NCBI RefSeq assembly: GCF_900167435.1 | Contig: NZ_FUWS01000006.1 | Coordinates: forward strand, 248,001 to 312,000 | Direction of reading: 5' to 3' | Length of the DNA: 64,000 nt | Origin: Marinactinospora thermotolerans DSM 45154 | GTDB taxonomy: Bacteria; Actinomycetota; Actinomycetes; Streptosporangiales; Streptosporangiaceae | Shown here: piece by piece, positions 1 to 8,246 of the stretch | How the letters are laid out: the number at the start of each line of letters is the position of its first letter | Numbering within the stretch: the first letter of the stretch is position 1 | Position numbers and translations under genes: made by a program | Notes under the pieces: generated by a model | Database searches by the model: none | Seen by the model: only the letters and a program-made list of their open reading frames with translations | Told to the model about the DNA's origin: nothing

Positions 1-47
1 GCGGTGGCGGCGCCGCGGCCCGGTAAGGCCCGGGCACGGCCGGACGG

Positions 48-890
48 TCAGCGCGGCAGGCTCATCTCCGCGTGGTCACGGACTCCGCCCACCGACCGGG
101 AGAACCCCTCGGAGGCGAGCAGGGGGTGGATGACCTCCGCCACCCGGCGGGCCATTTCGCCCGGCGCGGGGGCCTCGAAGATGTTCCGGCCCATGGCCAC
201 GCCCGACGTGCCCGCGCTGAGCAGCCGGGATACTTGGGCCACGACGTCGGCGGAGGCCTGCCCCGCAGGCCCGCCCGCGGTGATGACCGGCACGGAGCTT
301 TGGGCCACGACGTCGGCCATCTCCTCCGGCGTCCGCGCCCACGGCAGTTTCACGATGTCGGCGCCGAGGTCGGTCGCGAGCGACGCGGCGTGCGCGAGCA
401 GCCCGGGATCACGCGGATCGGTGATGCGCGGACCGCGCGGGTACATCATGGCCAAAAGCGGGATCCCCCACTCGGCGCAGGCGTCGGCGACCGCGGCGAA
501 GTCCGCTATCTGCCTCCGTTCGTCGTCGGACCCCAGGTTCACGTGGACGCTCACCGCGTCGGCGGCCAACCGGACCGCGGCCTCGACACTGGAGACCAGG
601 TACTTGGCGTCGGGGTCGGGCGCGTGCATGGTGCTCGCGCTCAGGTGGACGATGAGCCCGATGTCCGCGAAACGGCGGGGGTCCACGAACGCCACGCGCC
701 CCTTGTGCACGACGACGGCGTCCACCCCGTTCTCCGCCAGGGTCCCGACGAGCGGATCGAGGGTGCGCGCGGGCACGATGGGCCCGTCCGCGACCGAATG
801 GTCCAGGGGCACCACGAAGAGCCGGCCGTCACCGTAGCGGTGGAGACGGCGCATCCGCAGTAACGTGGCCGACGATCGGAAGTTCGTCAT
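48..890 (-). CDS. GriI/ADH-synthase-type class I aldolase
   Basis: This 280-residue protein belongs to the DeoC/LacD/FbaB-like class I aldolases that include archaeal ADH synthase and GriI of grixazone biosynthesis. In that family aspartate semialdehyde is condensed with a C3 or ketose phosphate to give an amino-dihydroxy-heptulosonate phosphate. Visible signatures are LDHSVADGP (Asp30, His31), Tyr150 in MMYPRG, the putative Schiff-base lysine Lys181 in DIVKLPW, and the phosphate-binding ITAGGPAG and GVAMGRN near the C terminus. The start is the ATG at 890, preceded by an AGAGAGG-like site. The open frame continues upstream, but only inside the aspartokinase gene. It lies 47 bp downstream of that kinase on the same strand, so the two are probably one operon. 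Exact product (ADH or the 3,4-AHBA precursor) is inferred from the neighbours. Confidence 0.85.
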   Translation of the reverse strand: MTNFRSSATLLRMRRLHRYGDGRLFVVPLDHSVADGPIVPARTLDPLVGTLAENGVDAVVVHKGRVAFVDPRRFADIGLIVHLSASTMHAPDPDAKYLVSSVEAAVRLAADAVSVHVNLGSDDERRQIADFAAVADACAEWGIPLLAMMYPRGPRITDPRDPGLLAHAASLATDLGADIVKLPWARTPEEMADVVAQSSVPVITAGGPAGQASADVVAQVSRLLSAGTSGVAMGRNIFEAPAPGEMARRVAEVIHPLLASEGFSRSVGGVRDHAEMSLPR

Positions 891-937
891 TACTCTGCCT
901 CTCTGGTGGGTCTCGGTTGTTCCGGGGAGTGGGGCCG

Positions 938-2164
938 TCAGGCCGGGGCCGCGCCCAGTCCGAACGCCTCGTGCAGCGCCGCCGTCGCCTTGTCGACACG
1001 CGAGGCCGGGACCAGCACGGAGGCGCGTGACTGGGTGAGCGACATCCATTCGGTGGTGATGCCGAGGTCTCCCAGGACGCGCAGGATGCGCCTGGACAGT
1101 CCCGGCCGGTTCAGCAGGCCGACCCCCACGACCGAGACCTGCGCGGCACCGGTGTCGATCGTGTAGGTGAGACCATGGCTGCCGGCCGAGCGGCGCAGCA
1201 GTTCCTCGACCTCCTCCACGCGGTCCCCGCGCACGACGAAGCCGAGGTCGAGGCCTGTCGAGGGGCCGCCGGCCCAGCCGGTGAGGTGGAGCGGGAGCAG
1301 GCGTTCGTGGAGCACGTCGAGGAGGACCCGGCCGAGGCCGTCTCCGTCCTCGTCGAGGCGCACGCCGACCTTCGCGACGTTGGGATCGTGGGTGACGGCG
1401 TACACGAATCCTGCGTTTTCGAGCATGGGCCCACTCCGCCCTTGGACGATCGTTCCTGGAATGCGGGTGTCGGGCGCGCCAACGGTGATCGTGGTGCCGT
1501 GGACCGCCGCGAGTTCCACCGCGCGGGAATGGAGGACGCGGGCGCCGGATATCGACATCTCGCTCATCACCTCGTGGGGGACCTCCGGCAGCACGCGGGC
1601 GTCGGGCACCACACGGGGGTCCGCCGTGTAGACGCCGTGGACGTCCGTGTAGATCTCGCATGTTCCCGCCCCCAGCGCGACGGCGAGCGCCACCGCGGTG
1701 GTGTCGGATCCGCCCCGGCCGAGCGTGCGGACGTCACCGTCCTCGTCATGCCCCTGGAAGCCCGCCACGACGACGACGGTCCCCTCCGCCAGGTGCGCCA
1801 GAATCCGTCGTGTCTCGATCGCGGAAATGCGGGTTTCGCCGCCGACGTGGACGGCGTCGATGCCGGCCTGCCCGCCGGTCAGGGAGACCGCGGGCACTCC
1901 CGACGCCTGTAGGGCCATCGCCATGAACGCGGCGGAGGCGATCTCCCCCGTCGACAACAGTTGGTCGAGTTCACGCGCGTTGGGTGAGGCGAACGCCTCC
2001 GCCTCCGCGAGAAGCCGATCGGTGGTCGCACCACGCGCGGAAACGCAGACGACGGGTGAAGCGCCCTTCTCCCTGGCTTCGCGCACTAATTGCGCGGCCT
2101 GGAGGATCTGCCCCACCTCCGTTAACGAAGTTCCACCGAATTTCTGGACGCGAATCGTTCTCAT
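938..2164 (-). CDS. Second, pathway-dedicated aspartokinase
   Basis: This aspartate kinase of 408 residues has KFGGTS near the N terminus, the ATP-site segment [15 protein letters not shown], and a C-terminal tandem ACT region. It phosphorylates aspartate as the first step toward aspartate semialdehyde. A housekeeping lysC sits at 56202-57473, so this is a paralogue. It lies between an ADH-synthase-like aldolase and a divergent DHQ-synthase-II gene, which suggests it supplies semialdehyde to that route. The ACT region has diverged: the paralogue's [16 protein letters not shown] is here TTEWMSLTQSRASVLV. That is compatible with altered or lost lysine/threonine feedback, but this is inference. 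The ATG at 2164 is chosen for its GGAG-containing upstream site. An internal ATG at 1426 with an upstream GGAG could start a separate regulatory subunit of 162 residues. Confidence 0.9.
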   Translation of the reverse strand: MRTIRVQKFGGTSLTEVGQILQAAQLVREAREKGASPVVCVSARGATTDRLLAEAEAFASPNARELDQLLSTGEIASAAFMAMALQASGVPAVSLTGGQAGIDAVHVGGETRISAIETRRILAHLAEGTVVVVAGFQGHDEDGDVRTLGRGGSDTTAVALAVALGAGTCEIYTDVHGVYTADPRVVPDARVLPEVPHEVMSEMSISGARVLHSRAVELAAVHGTTITVGAPDTRIPGTIVQGRSGPMLENAGFVYAVTHDPNVAKVGVRLDEDGDGLGRVLLDVLHERLLPLHLTGWAGGPSTGLDLGFVVRGDRVEEVEELLRRSAGSHGLTYTIDTGAAQVSVVGVGLLNRPGLSRRILRVLGDLGITTEWMSLTQSRASVLVPASRVDKATAALHEAFGLGAAPA

Positions 2165-2424
2165 GGGGGGTTCCTCGCTCCTTCGGTCCCGCCCACGGCC
2201 GGCCGGGTCATTCCGGCCGGCCGCTTCGAGTGTCACCCGGATCACCCACGCGGACTTCCCGTATTCGCGCGGTTCACGGAACCGAGGATTCGTTACGCAG
2301 AAGACGGGACAACCCGTCCTCCGAACCACCCGGCGCCCCCGGGGAAAACGGTTCGCGTGTACACGTGATGCTTACCCGCCCCCACGTGGACGACGATTCT
2401 TTCGCACTCGAGAGGAGCCGGAAC
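2165..2424. promoter_or_regulatory. Divergent promoter region of the aldolase/kinase and DHQS-II genes
   Basis: This 260-bp spacer separates the aspartokinase (leftward) from the DHQ-synthase-II-like gene (rightward). It must carry both promoters. A purine-rich AGAGGAG ribosome site lies at 2411-2417 for the rightward gene. I see no clear palindrome or sigma-70 hexamer pair, so the regulator's site cannot be placed from sequence alone. Confidence 0.5.
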
Positions 2425-3531
2425 ATGAAAATCTGCTGGATCGACATCCGTGGCCTGGGGGACATCAAGAAGGCGGTCATCGAGGAGGCGGTGCATCAGC
2501 GGGTTGAGGCCATCGTGACCGATGATCCGGACGATCTCGGCCTGCTTCCCCCGTCCGTCAAGCGCGTTTACCACAGCGTGGGCAAGGGGATCCCCGACGG
2601 GCTGTCCAACGTGGACCTGGTCATCGTCGACCCCGTCCGAGACGGTGTCTCCGTCGCCGAACTACGGGAGGCCAACCCCGGTGTCGAGTTCGGCGTCCAC
2701 GTCGAGATCGTCGACGCCGCCAGCCTGGACGACGCCTGCCAGGCCGCGCGCACCGAGCAGGTCAGCCTCCTCGACTTCCGCGACCCCACGAAGATCCCCC
2801 TGGAGATCGTGCTGGCCGCGGCCCACGACTCCGGGGGCGGGATCATCACCGTGGCCGAGGACGTCCAGGAGGCCGAGATCATCTTCGGTGTCCTGGAGCA
2901 CGGCTCCGACGGCGTCATGATGGCCCCGCGCGCGGTCGGCGACGTGACCCTGCTCCGGGAGACGGCGTCCGCCCAGGTCCCCGACGTGGAGTTGGTGGAG
3001 CTGGAGATCACCGAGGTCAAGCACGTCGGGATGGGGGAACGCGCCTGCGTGGACACCTGCACCTATTTCGGCAAGGACGAGGGGATCCTCGTGGGCTCCA
3101 CCTCCAAGGGCATGATCCTGTGCGTCAGCGAGACCCACCCGCTCCCCTACATGCCCACGCGGCCGTTCCGGGTCAACGCCGGGGCGATCCACTCCTACAC
3201 CCTCTCGCGTGACGGGCGCACCAACTACCTGAGCGAACTGCGCGCGGGCGCCTCGGTGATGGCGGTGAACACCTCCGGCCGCACCCGGATGGTCACCGTC
3301 GGCCGGGTGAAGATCGAAACGCGCCCCCTGCTCTCGGTCCACGCCGTCGCCCCCGGCGGGCAGGAGGTCAACCTGATCCTCCAGGACGACTGGCACGTGC
3401 GTGTGCTCGGCCCCGGCGACAGGGTGCTCAACTCCACCGAGCTGAAGCCGGGGGACAAGGTGCTGGGGCACCTTCCCACCGAGGACCGGCACGTGGGATA
3501 CCCGATCCGGGAGTACTGCCTGGAACAGTAG
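2425..3531 (+). CDS. 3-dehydroquinate synthase II / GriH-like cyclase
   Basis: This 368-residue protein matches the DHQ synthase II (MJ1249/GriH) family. That family cyclises the ADH-synthase product, either to 3-dehydroquinate (archaea) or to 3-amino-4-hydroxybenzoate (GriH in actinomycetes). Diagnostic segments are the N-terminal MKICWIDIRG, GMGERACVDTCTYFGKDEG with LVGSTSKG, PTRPFRVNAGAIHSY, YLSELRAG and the C-terminal GYPIREYCLEQ. The start at 2425 is set by AGAGGAG at 2411-2417 and the family's usual N terminus. It is divergent from the aldolase and kinase genes, so all the enzymes needed to go from aspartate to the aromatic product, apart from semialdehyde dehydrogenase, are adjacent. 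Conservation alone does not separate the DHQ from the 3,4-AHBA outcome. In an actinomycete next to a GriI-like gene, 3,4-AHBA is more likely. Confidence 0.87.
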   Translation: MKICWIDIRGLGDIKKAVIEEAVHQRVEAIVTDDPDDLGLLPPSVKRVYHSVGKGIPDGLSNVDLVIVDPVRDGVSVAELREANPGVEFGVHVEIVDAASLDDACQAARTEQVSLLDFRDPTKIPLEIVLAAAHDSGGGIITVAEDVQEAEIIFGVLEHGSDGVMMAPRAVGDVTLLRETASAQVPDVELVELEITEVKHVGMGERACVDTCTYFGKDEGILVGSTSKGMILCVSETHPLPYMPTRPFRVNAGAIHSYTLSRDGRTNYLSELRAGASVMAVNTSGRTRMVTVGRVKIETRPLLSVHAVAPGGQEVNLILQDDWHVRVLGPGDRVLNSTELKPGDKVLGHLPTEDRHVGYPIREYCLEQ

Positions 3532-3632
3532 GCCCGGCTCTCCCGCCGTCCCATTCCCGAATACGGATCACCGGTGCCCGCCCCTCCCCGGGGCGGCGCC
3601 GTCGTGGTCGTGGTGGACGTGGCGTCCCGTCC

Positions 3633-3670
3633 CGGCCTGCCCGCTCGGGGCCTTCCGGACGGGCAGGCCG
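3633..3670. terminator. Bidirectional hairpin between convergent genes
   Basis: CGGCCTGCCCG at 3633-3643 is the exact reverse complement of CGGGCAGGCCG at 3660-3670, with a 16-nt loop. It sits between the stop of the DHQS-II gene and the stop of the convergent LuxR gene. It has no U-tract, as is common in high-GC actinomycetes. Confidence 0.6.
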
Positions 3671-3680
3671 CGGTGGGCGG

Positions 3681-6368
3681 TCAGGCGGAGGTCGAGGTGA
3701 GCAGGAGCGAACGGGCGTGCTCGTCGTTGGCCAGAACCCAGCGGGTCAACTCGACCCGGCTGCTGATACCGAGCTTGTTGAAGCTGTGCCGGAGGTGGCT
3801 GTCGACCGTGTGCGGGGACAGGTGCAGCCTGGTCGCGACCTCACGGTTGGTCAGTCCTTCCGCGACCAGCCGGGCCACCCGGAGCTCGGACTCCGTCAGA
3901 CCGGCGCTGTCGAGCCCTGGCCGGCCGCCCGCGCTCCGGAGCCGGGCGAGGGCGGCACGGACCCGGCGGGCCCCGTGTTCGGCGCCGTGCGCGACGTACT
4001 CGGTCAGAGCGGATTCGAGCAGGTCGATCGGGGAGCGGTTCGAGGAGGTGCGGCGCTCCCCCGAAGCCGCCAGGTCCTCCAGGACCGAGGCGCGGGACAT
4101 GCGCCGGCTGGTGCGACCGTAGGCCTCCAGTGCCGTCCCCAAGACCGCGGGATCGGCCGACGCCACCCCTTCGGCGTGCAGCGCGGCCGCCTGGAAGAGG
4201 GTGATCTGCGGGTTGCGGTCGGCCAGGCCGCGCATACTGCGGATGATCGGTTCGGCCACGCCCGGGTCGCCGACCCTCCGCGCCCAACGGGCGATGCCGG
4301 CCGCCGCGTCGGGTATCCGGATGAGCAGGCGGATCTGCGCCGTCTCCGCGGCCAGGATGTCGCCGACCTCGGCGAGAGCGGCCTGCGGGTCGTCCCCGTT
4401 CCCCTTGGAGAGGGCGCCGACCCACGTCAGCTCGTACGGCGGGTGCTGCTTCGTCTGGGCGAGCGCCGACCAGGCGGCGGCGATGTGCTCGTGTGCCTGC
4501 GCCTCGTCCCCCCGATGCAGGGCGACCTGGGCGAGCATCGTCAGCAGGCGGACCATACGCGGGGCGCCGCTGGTGCGGTTGGCCGCCCGCAACCCCATCT
4601 CGGCCTCGACCTGGGCGCCGTCGACATGGCCGGTCTTCAGGTTCAGGTCGGCGAGGCGCAGGTGCCACAGGGGAAGTGACCAGCCGGTGCCGAACCTGTC
4701 GATCTCCTCCTGATCGGCGATCAGCACCTGCCGGGCCTCACGCACCCGGTCGGCCGCGGTCAGCGCCGCCGCGACCCAGATCCGCGGATGGCGGTGACGC
4801 GCCTGTCCGCCCGACCGGTCCGCGATCCGCACCGATTCCTTGCCGAAGCGGATGGCCGCCTCCACCTCCCCCTTCTCCAGGGCGGCCCGGCTGCGGCTGG
4901 AGTAACCGCACACCAGGGAGTGGACGTCGGCGATCTCCGCGGCGTTGTCGACCGCCTGGCGGGCCAGTTCCCTGGCCTCGTCGACGGCGTCCAGGCCCGT
5001 CTGCTCCTCGAGGAGGCCGTGCGCGCGGATGCTCTGTAGCTGGACCTTGACCACCGTGGGAAGCCCGGGAACGGTCAGCATGCTCCCCGCGTAGTCGACC
5101 GCCTGCCGATCCCGGCCGTACAGGTAGTAGAGGTCGGCCAGGGCGGACATGACCTCGCCCGTGTGGGCACCGCGCCCCATCCGTACCAGGGTCGCCTCGC
5201 CCAGCGCCCGCGCCTCCTCCATTCGGCCGGAGATCGCGAGCAGTCGGATGGCGTCGGCGGTCATGCGCTGCCGGCGGTCCTCGTCATCGGGCCCGAGCAT
5301 CGACAGCAGGTGCAGGGTGAGTTCCGCGGCGCTCTCGGGGGAGGTGGTCCTCATCTGCTCGACCACCCGCGACAGCAGGACGATGGACCGCTCGTCACCG
5401 TGCTCGTCCGCCGTCCGGGAGGTGGTACGCCCCGCCGCGTCCTGGAGGACCTGGCGCACGCCTCCCGACAGGGACCGGTTCAGGGCCCGGCGGAACAGGT
5501 CGTCGGCGAAGAAGAACTCCGCTCCCTCGTCCACGAGGACGTCGGCTCGGACCGCCTCGTGCAGGAAGGGCAGTACCTCCAGGGGCGAGGTGGCCAGCAT
5601 CTCCGCGATCTCGGTGACGTGGAACGGCTGGTCCAGCATCGCAGCCGCGTGCAGCAGCCAGCGAGCCCGGCCCGAGAGCTCCTGGAGGGAGACGGGGCCC
5701 TCCGGCCGTGGGGATGTCCTCGCCTTCTCGTCTCTTGGGAGGGTCCGATCGGCGACCCCGCGTGCCGTCCTGTCCGGTCCGGCCTGGTGGGCGGGCTCGG
5801 GAGCGAGGCGCGCGGTGAGCCGCTCCCGCCCTCCGGTGTCGCCGAAGGAGGAGACGCGGACAAAACGCGCCTCGCGCCGGAACAGCCTGCGGACCCCCTC
5901 CCCCACGGCGTCGCCCATGTTCCCCGATCGCAGGGCGAGGATCCACAGGACGGGCCGGCGTTTCATCTCGCGGGCGCTGAGAGGACCGATGAGCGCGGTG
6001 ACGTCCTCCACGTCCGCGATCATGACGACCACCGGTTCGTCGTGGTGCCGCGACCGGCGGTCGGTCCCTCCGGCGATCCGTCCCTCCTTGGGGGCGGGAG
6101 TCGATCGCCGTTCACCGTCAAAAGGGACGCTGTCCGCCACCTCCGCTTCCATCCGGAGGGGCTCACCGGCCCGGCCCCGTATGACGGCCACTCCGAGCAG
6201 GCGGGCGTAGGCCTCGGCCTCGTCCAGGAGGCGGAACTTCTCCGGGCCGGACCGTCCCTCGATAATGAGGAATTCTCCTTGACCATCCATCAGATTCTCC
6301 ACACTTCGTCGAATCAGATGGATCTCCCCCCGGCCACCTACCGGCCGTATTTTACCAGTGAACGTCAT
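3681..6368 (-). CDS. Large LuxR-family (LAL-like) transcriptional regulator
   Basis: This 895-residue regulator has the layout of LAL proteins: an N-terminal AAA-like region, a long helical TPR-like middle, and a LuxR helix-turn-helix from about residue 823 (LTESELRVARLVAEGLTNRE, then HLSPHTVDSHL). The Walker A region is degenerate: at residues 38-45 it reads GRSGPEKF, with Glu and Phe where Gly and Ser/Thr are expected. A Walker-B-like VVVMIADVED follows. It may therefore bind ATP poorly or respond by other means. The start ATG at 6368 has GAGGG a few bases upstream. It converges on the DHQS-II gene and is the closest regulator to the precursor cassette, so pathway-specific control is a reasonable inference but not proven. 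Confidence 0.85.
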   Translation of the reverse strand: MTFTGKIRPVGGRGEIHLIRRSVENLMDGQGEFLIIEGRSGPEKFRLLDEAEAYARLLGVAVIRGRAGEPLRMEAEVADSVPFDGERRSTPAPKEGRIAGGTDRRSRHHDEPVVVMIADVEDVTALIGPLSAREMKRRPVLWILALRSGNMGDAVGEGVRRLFRREARFVRVSSFGDTGGRERLTARLAPEPAHQAGPDRTARGVADRTLPRDEKARTSPRPEGPVSLQELSGRARWLLHAAAMLDQPFHVTEIAEMLATSPLEVLPFLHEAVRADVLVDEGAEFFFADDLFRRALNRSLSGGVRQVLQDAAGRTTSRTADEHGDERSIVLLSRVVEQMRTTSPESAAELTLHLLSMLGPDDEDRRQRMTADAIRLLAISGRMEEARALGEATLVRMGRGAHTGEVMSALADLYYLYGRDRQAVDYAGSMLTVPGLPTVVKVQLQSIRAHGLLEEQTGLDAVDEARELARQAVDNAAEIADVHSLVCGYSSRSRAALEKGEVEAAIRFGKESVRIADRSGGQARHRHPRIWVAAALTAADRVREARQVLIADQEEIDRFGTGWSLPLWHLRLADLNLKTGHVDGAQVEAEMGLRAANRTSGAPRMVRLLTMLAQVALHRGDEAQAHEHIAAAWSALAQTKQHPPYELTWVGALSKGNGDDPQAALAEVGDILAAETAQIRLLIRIPDAAAGIARWARRVGDPGVAEPIIRSMRGLADRNPQITLFQAAALHAEGVASADPAVLGTALEAYGRTSRRMSRASVLEDLAASGERRTSSNRSPIDLLESALTEYVAHGAEHGARRVRAALARLRSAGGRPGLDSAGLTESELRVARLVAEGLTNREVATRLHLSPHTVDSHLRHSFNKLGISSRVELTRWVLANDEHARSLLLTSTSA

Positions 6369-6713
6369 CGAACCCTCATTCGAGATGAATTACGACAGGC
6401 CAACGCACACAAAAGAAACGACCGACAGATCCAGCAGACGCCGAGGAATACAACCGTCAAATGGAAGGCATTATCGATACCACCTAGCCCCCAGCCTTCC
6501 GGACACGCGACTCAGAGTCTATCCCACCACTTCCTTTTCGATGCCATTCGTCACAGATTGTCCTTGGCCGGAAACTGCCATGGCATATATCCTCGATTTT
6601 CAGCATCACTGACGGATCTCCCGGCACGAAAACAGGCGCCGCTCCGATTTACCTGAACGACGCCTGCACAGAAGGCCAAGAAGCTGGAAAGAGGGTCACC
6701 GTGACCCGTCGGG
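6369..6713. other. Low-G+C intergenic region upstream of the LuxR gene
   Basis: No gene is supported here. The first 200-300 bases are close to half A+T, strikingly below the surrounding DNA. This is where the promoter of the large LuxR gene must lie. An 84-codon open frame (6358-6612, plus strand) overlaps the regulator's start, has no recognisable domain and was not called. Confidence 0.6.
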
Positions 6714-7031
6714 TCATCCCCCCACGAGGTTGAGACCCGCGGCACCGATGATGATCGCCCCGAGACTGAGCAGCCGGATCCGAGACACCGGTTCCCTGAG
6801 GAAGAGCATGCCGACCACCGCGACCCCCACCGCCCCGATCCCCACCCACACCGCGTACGCCGTGCCGACGGGCAGATCCCGCAGCGCGTAGGAGAGCATC
6901 CCGAGACTGATCATCGCCACCGCGACCCCGAACACCGCCCAGAACGGACGGGTCAGTCCTTCCGCCTTCTTCAGGGCCAGCGACCAGACGATCTCGAGCA
7001 GGCCCGCCACGATGAGAATGCCCCACGCCAT
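6714..7031 (-). CDS. SMR-family exporter, Gdx/SugE-like (second of pair)
   Basis: This 105-residue protein has four hydrophobic segments, typical of small multidrug resistance transporters. The membrane-embedded Glu13 lies in AGLLEIVW, and PVGTAYAVWVGIGAVG is the Gdx/SugE-type signature. SugE/Gdx members export guanidinium or quaternary ammonium ions as antiparallel dimers. It begins 10 bp after the stop of another SMR gene, so the two may form a heterodimer as in EbrAB or YkkCD. Part of its sequence is nearly identical at DNA level to that partner. A purine-rich AGGGGGC site precedes the ATG. Confidence 0.9.
   Translation of the reverse strand: MAWGILIVAGLLEIVWSLALKKAEGLTRPFWAVFGVAVAMISLGMLSYALRDLPVGTAYAVWVGIGAVGVAVVGMLFLREPVSRIRLLSLGAIIIGAAGLNLVGG
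6831..6902 (-). repeat. 72-bp identical block shared by the two SMR genes (copy 1)
   Basis: Bases 6831-6902 are identical to 7207-7278 in the neighbouring SMR gene, and similarity continues for about 30 bp with few changes. The block encodes the SMR signature helix. The rest of the two genes is clearly divergent, so gene conversion or strong local constraint is likely. Confidence 0.9.
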
Positions 7032-7041
7032 AGAAAGCCCC

Positions 7042-7467
7042 CTAGACCCGTGAAACGTGGCGCGTGTCCCGCTCGTCCTCGGAGCGAGCGGACTTCTCAG
7101 ACAGGTTGAGCCCGATCACGCCGGCGAGGATCAGGACGAGGAAGAGCACCCGAGGCCAGGTGACCGGCTCGGCGAAGAGCACCATGCCGGCCACCGCGAC
7201 GCCAAGCGCCCCGATCCCCACCCACACCGCGTACGCCGTGCCGACGGGCAGATCCCGCAGCGCGTAGGAGAGCATCCCCAGGCTGATCATCGCCACCGCG
7301 ACCCCGACCACCGTCCAGACTGGATTGTCCAGGCCGCCGGCCTCCTTGAGCGCGACCGCCCACACGATCTCCAGCAGTGCGGCGAGGAAGAGGATGCCCC
7401 AGGCCAGGGCCCCGGAGCGCGCGCGAGCGCGACCGGAGTCCCCGCCCTCCCCTGCGCCTGTTGTCAT
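7042..7467 (-). CDS. SMR-family exporter, Gdx/SugE-like (first of pair)
   Basis: This 141-residue SMR transporter has the same core as its downstream neighbour: LLEIVWAVALK with the essential Glu33, and PVGTAYAVWVGIGALG. It carries an extra hydrophilic N-terminal extension of about 20 residues (GEGGDSGRARARSG) and a charged C-terminal tail after the last membrane helix. Asymmetric tails are common in paired SMR heterodimers and may fix topology. Its ATG overlaps the stop of the upstream SDR gene by four bases (ATGA), so translation is probably coupled. The three genes form one leftward operon facing a TetR gene. Confidence 0.9.
   Translation of the reverse strand: MTTGAGEGGDSGRARARSGALAWGILFLAALLEIVWAVALKEAGGLDNPVWTVVGVAVAMISLGMLSYALRDLPVGTAYAVWVGIGALGVAVAGMVLFAEPVTWPRVLFLVLILAGVIGLNLSEKSARSEDERDTRHVSRV
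7207..7278 (-). repeat. 72-bp identical block shared by the two SMR genes (copy 2)
   Basis: This is the partner of 6831-6902. Even third codon positions match throughout the 72 bp, which protein-level constraint alone would not require. Confidence 0.9.
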
Positions 7468-8204
7468 GCGGTGACACCTCCGTCCACGGTGATGGAGGTC
7501 CCGGTGATGTAGGCGCCGGCGGGCCCGGCGAGGTGCGCGACGGTGGCGGCGATGTCGGCGGTGGTGCCGTAGCGTCCCAGAGCGGTCACCGCGCGCTCCG
7601 CCTCGGCCTCCTCGCTGTCGGCCGGGTTCATCTCGGTGTCCGTGGAGCCCGGGTGGACGACGGTCGCGGTGATCCCGCGCGGCCCCAGGTCACGGGCGAG
7701 CCCCTTGGTGAAGCCGACCAGCGAGGACTTGCTCATGGAGTACAGGCTGATGCCGGGGCCGGGGACCCGCTCGACCAGGCTGCTGCCGATGCTGATGATG
7801 CGGCCTCCCTCGCCCATGTGCCGGACGGCCGCCTTCACCGCGACGAACACCGCGCGAACGTGGATCGCCATGGTGTTCTCGTAGTCGTCGAGGGTCAGCT
7901 CCTCGATGCTCCCATAGGGGAAGATCCCGGCGTTGTTGACGAGGATGTCCAGTCCGCCGAGTTCCGCGGCGGCCTGGTCGACAGCGGACGTCACCGCTTG
8001 GGGGTCGGTCGCGTCGGCCTGGATGGCGATGGCCTTCCCCCCTGCCTCCTCGACGCCGCGGACGACCTCCTTGGCCCGGTCGGGGGAGGCGTTGTAGGTG
8101 AACGCCACTGCGGCGCCCTCGGCGGCCAGGCGGCCGACGATGGCCGCCCCGATCCCCCTGCTTCCGCCGGTGACCAGCGCGACCTTGCCGTCAAGCGAAC
8201 CCAT
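7464..8204 (-). CDS. SDR-family NAD(P)-dependent oxidoreductase
   Basis: This is a classical short-chain dehydrogenase of 246 residues. It has the cofactor motif TGGSRGIGA (from residue 12), NNAG at 90-93, and the catalytic set Ser141/142, Tyr155 and Lys159 in YSMSK. The C terminus ITGTSITVDGGVTA is typical of FabG-like 3-oxoacyl reductases, but substrate cannot be deduced. The ATG at 8204 follows GAGGACACAAG. The gene is first in an operon with two SMR exporters and diverges from a TetR gene. A reductase plus exporters under one repressor suggests handling of a reactive carbonyl or cationic compound. Confidence 0.9.
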   Translation of the reverse strand: MGSLDGKVALVTGGSRGIGAAIVGRLAAEGAAVAFTYNASPDRAKEVVRGVEEAGGKAIAIQADATDPQAVTSAVDQAAAELGGLDILVNNAGIFPYGSIEELTLDDYENTMAIHVRAVFVAVKAAVRHMGEGGRIISIGSSLVERVPGPGISLYSMSKSSLVGFTKGLARDLGPRGITATVVHPGSTDTEMNPADSEEAEAERAVTALGRYGTTADIAATVAHLAGPAGAYITGTSITVDGGVTA

Positions 8205-8246
8205 CTTGTGTCCTCCACTGCGTTCGGGAAGCCGTGATCTAATTCA

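Noticed and set aside
6358-6612. 84-codon plus-strand frame in the low-G+C region
   Set aside because: It overlaps the regulator's start, lacks a ribosome site and shows neither the codon bias of this genome nor a domain.
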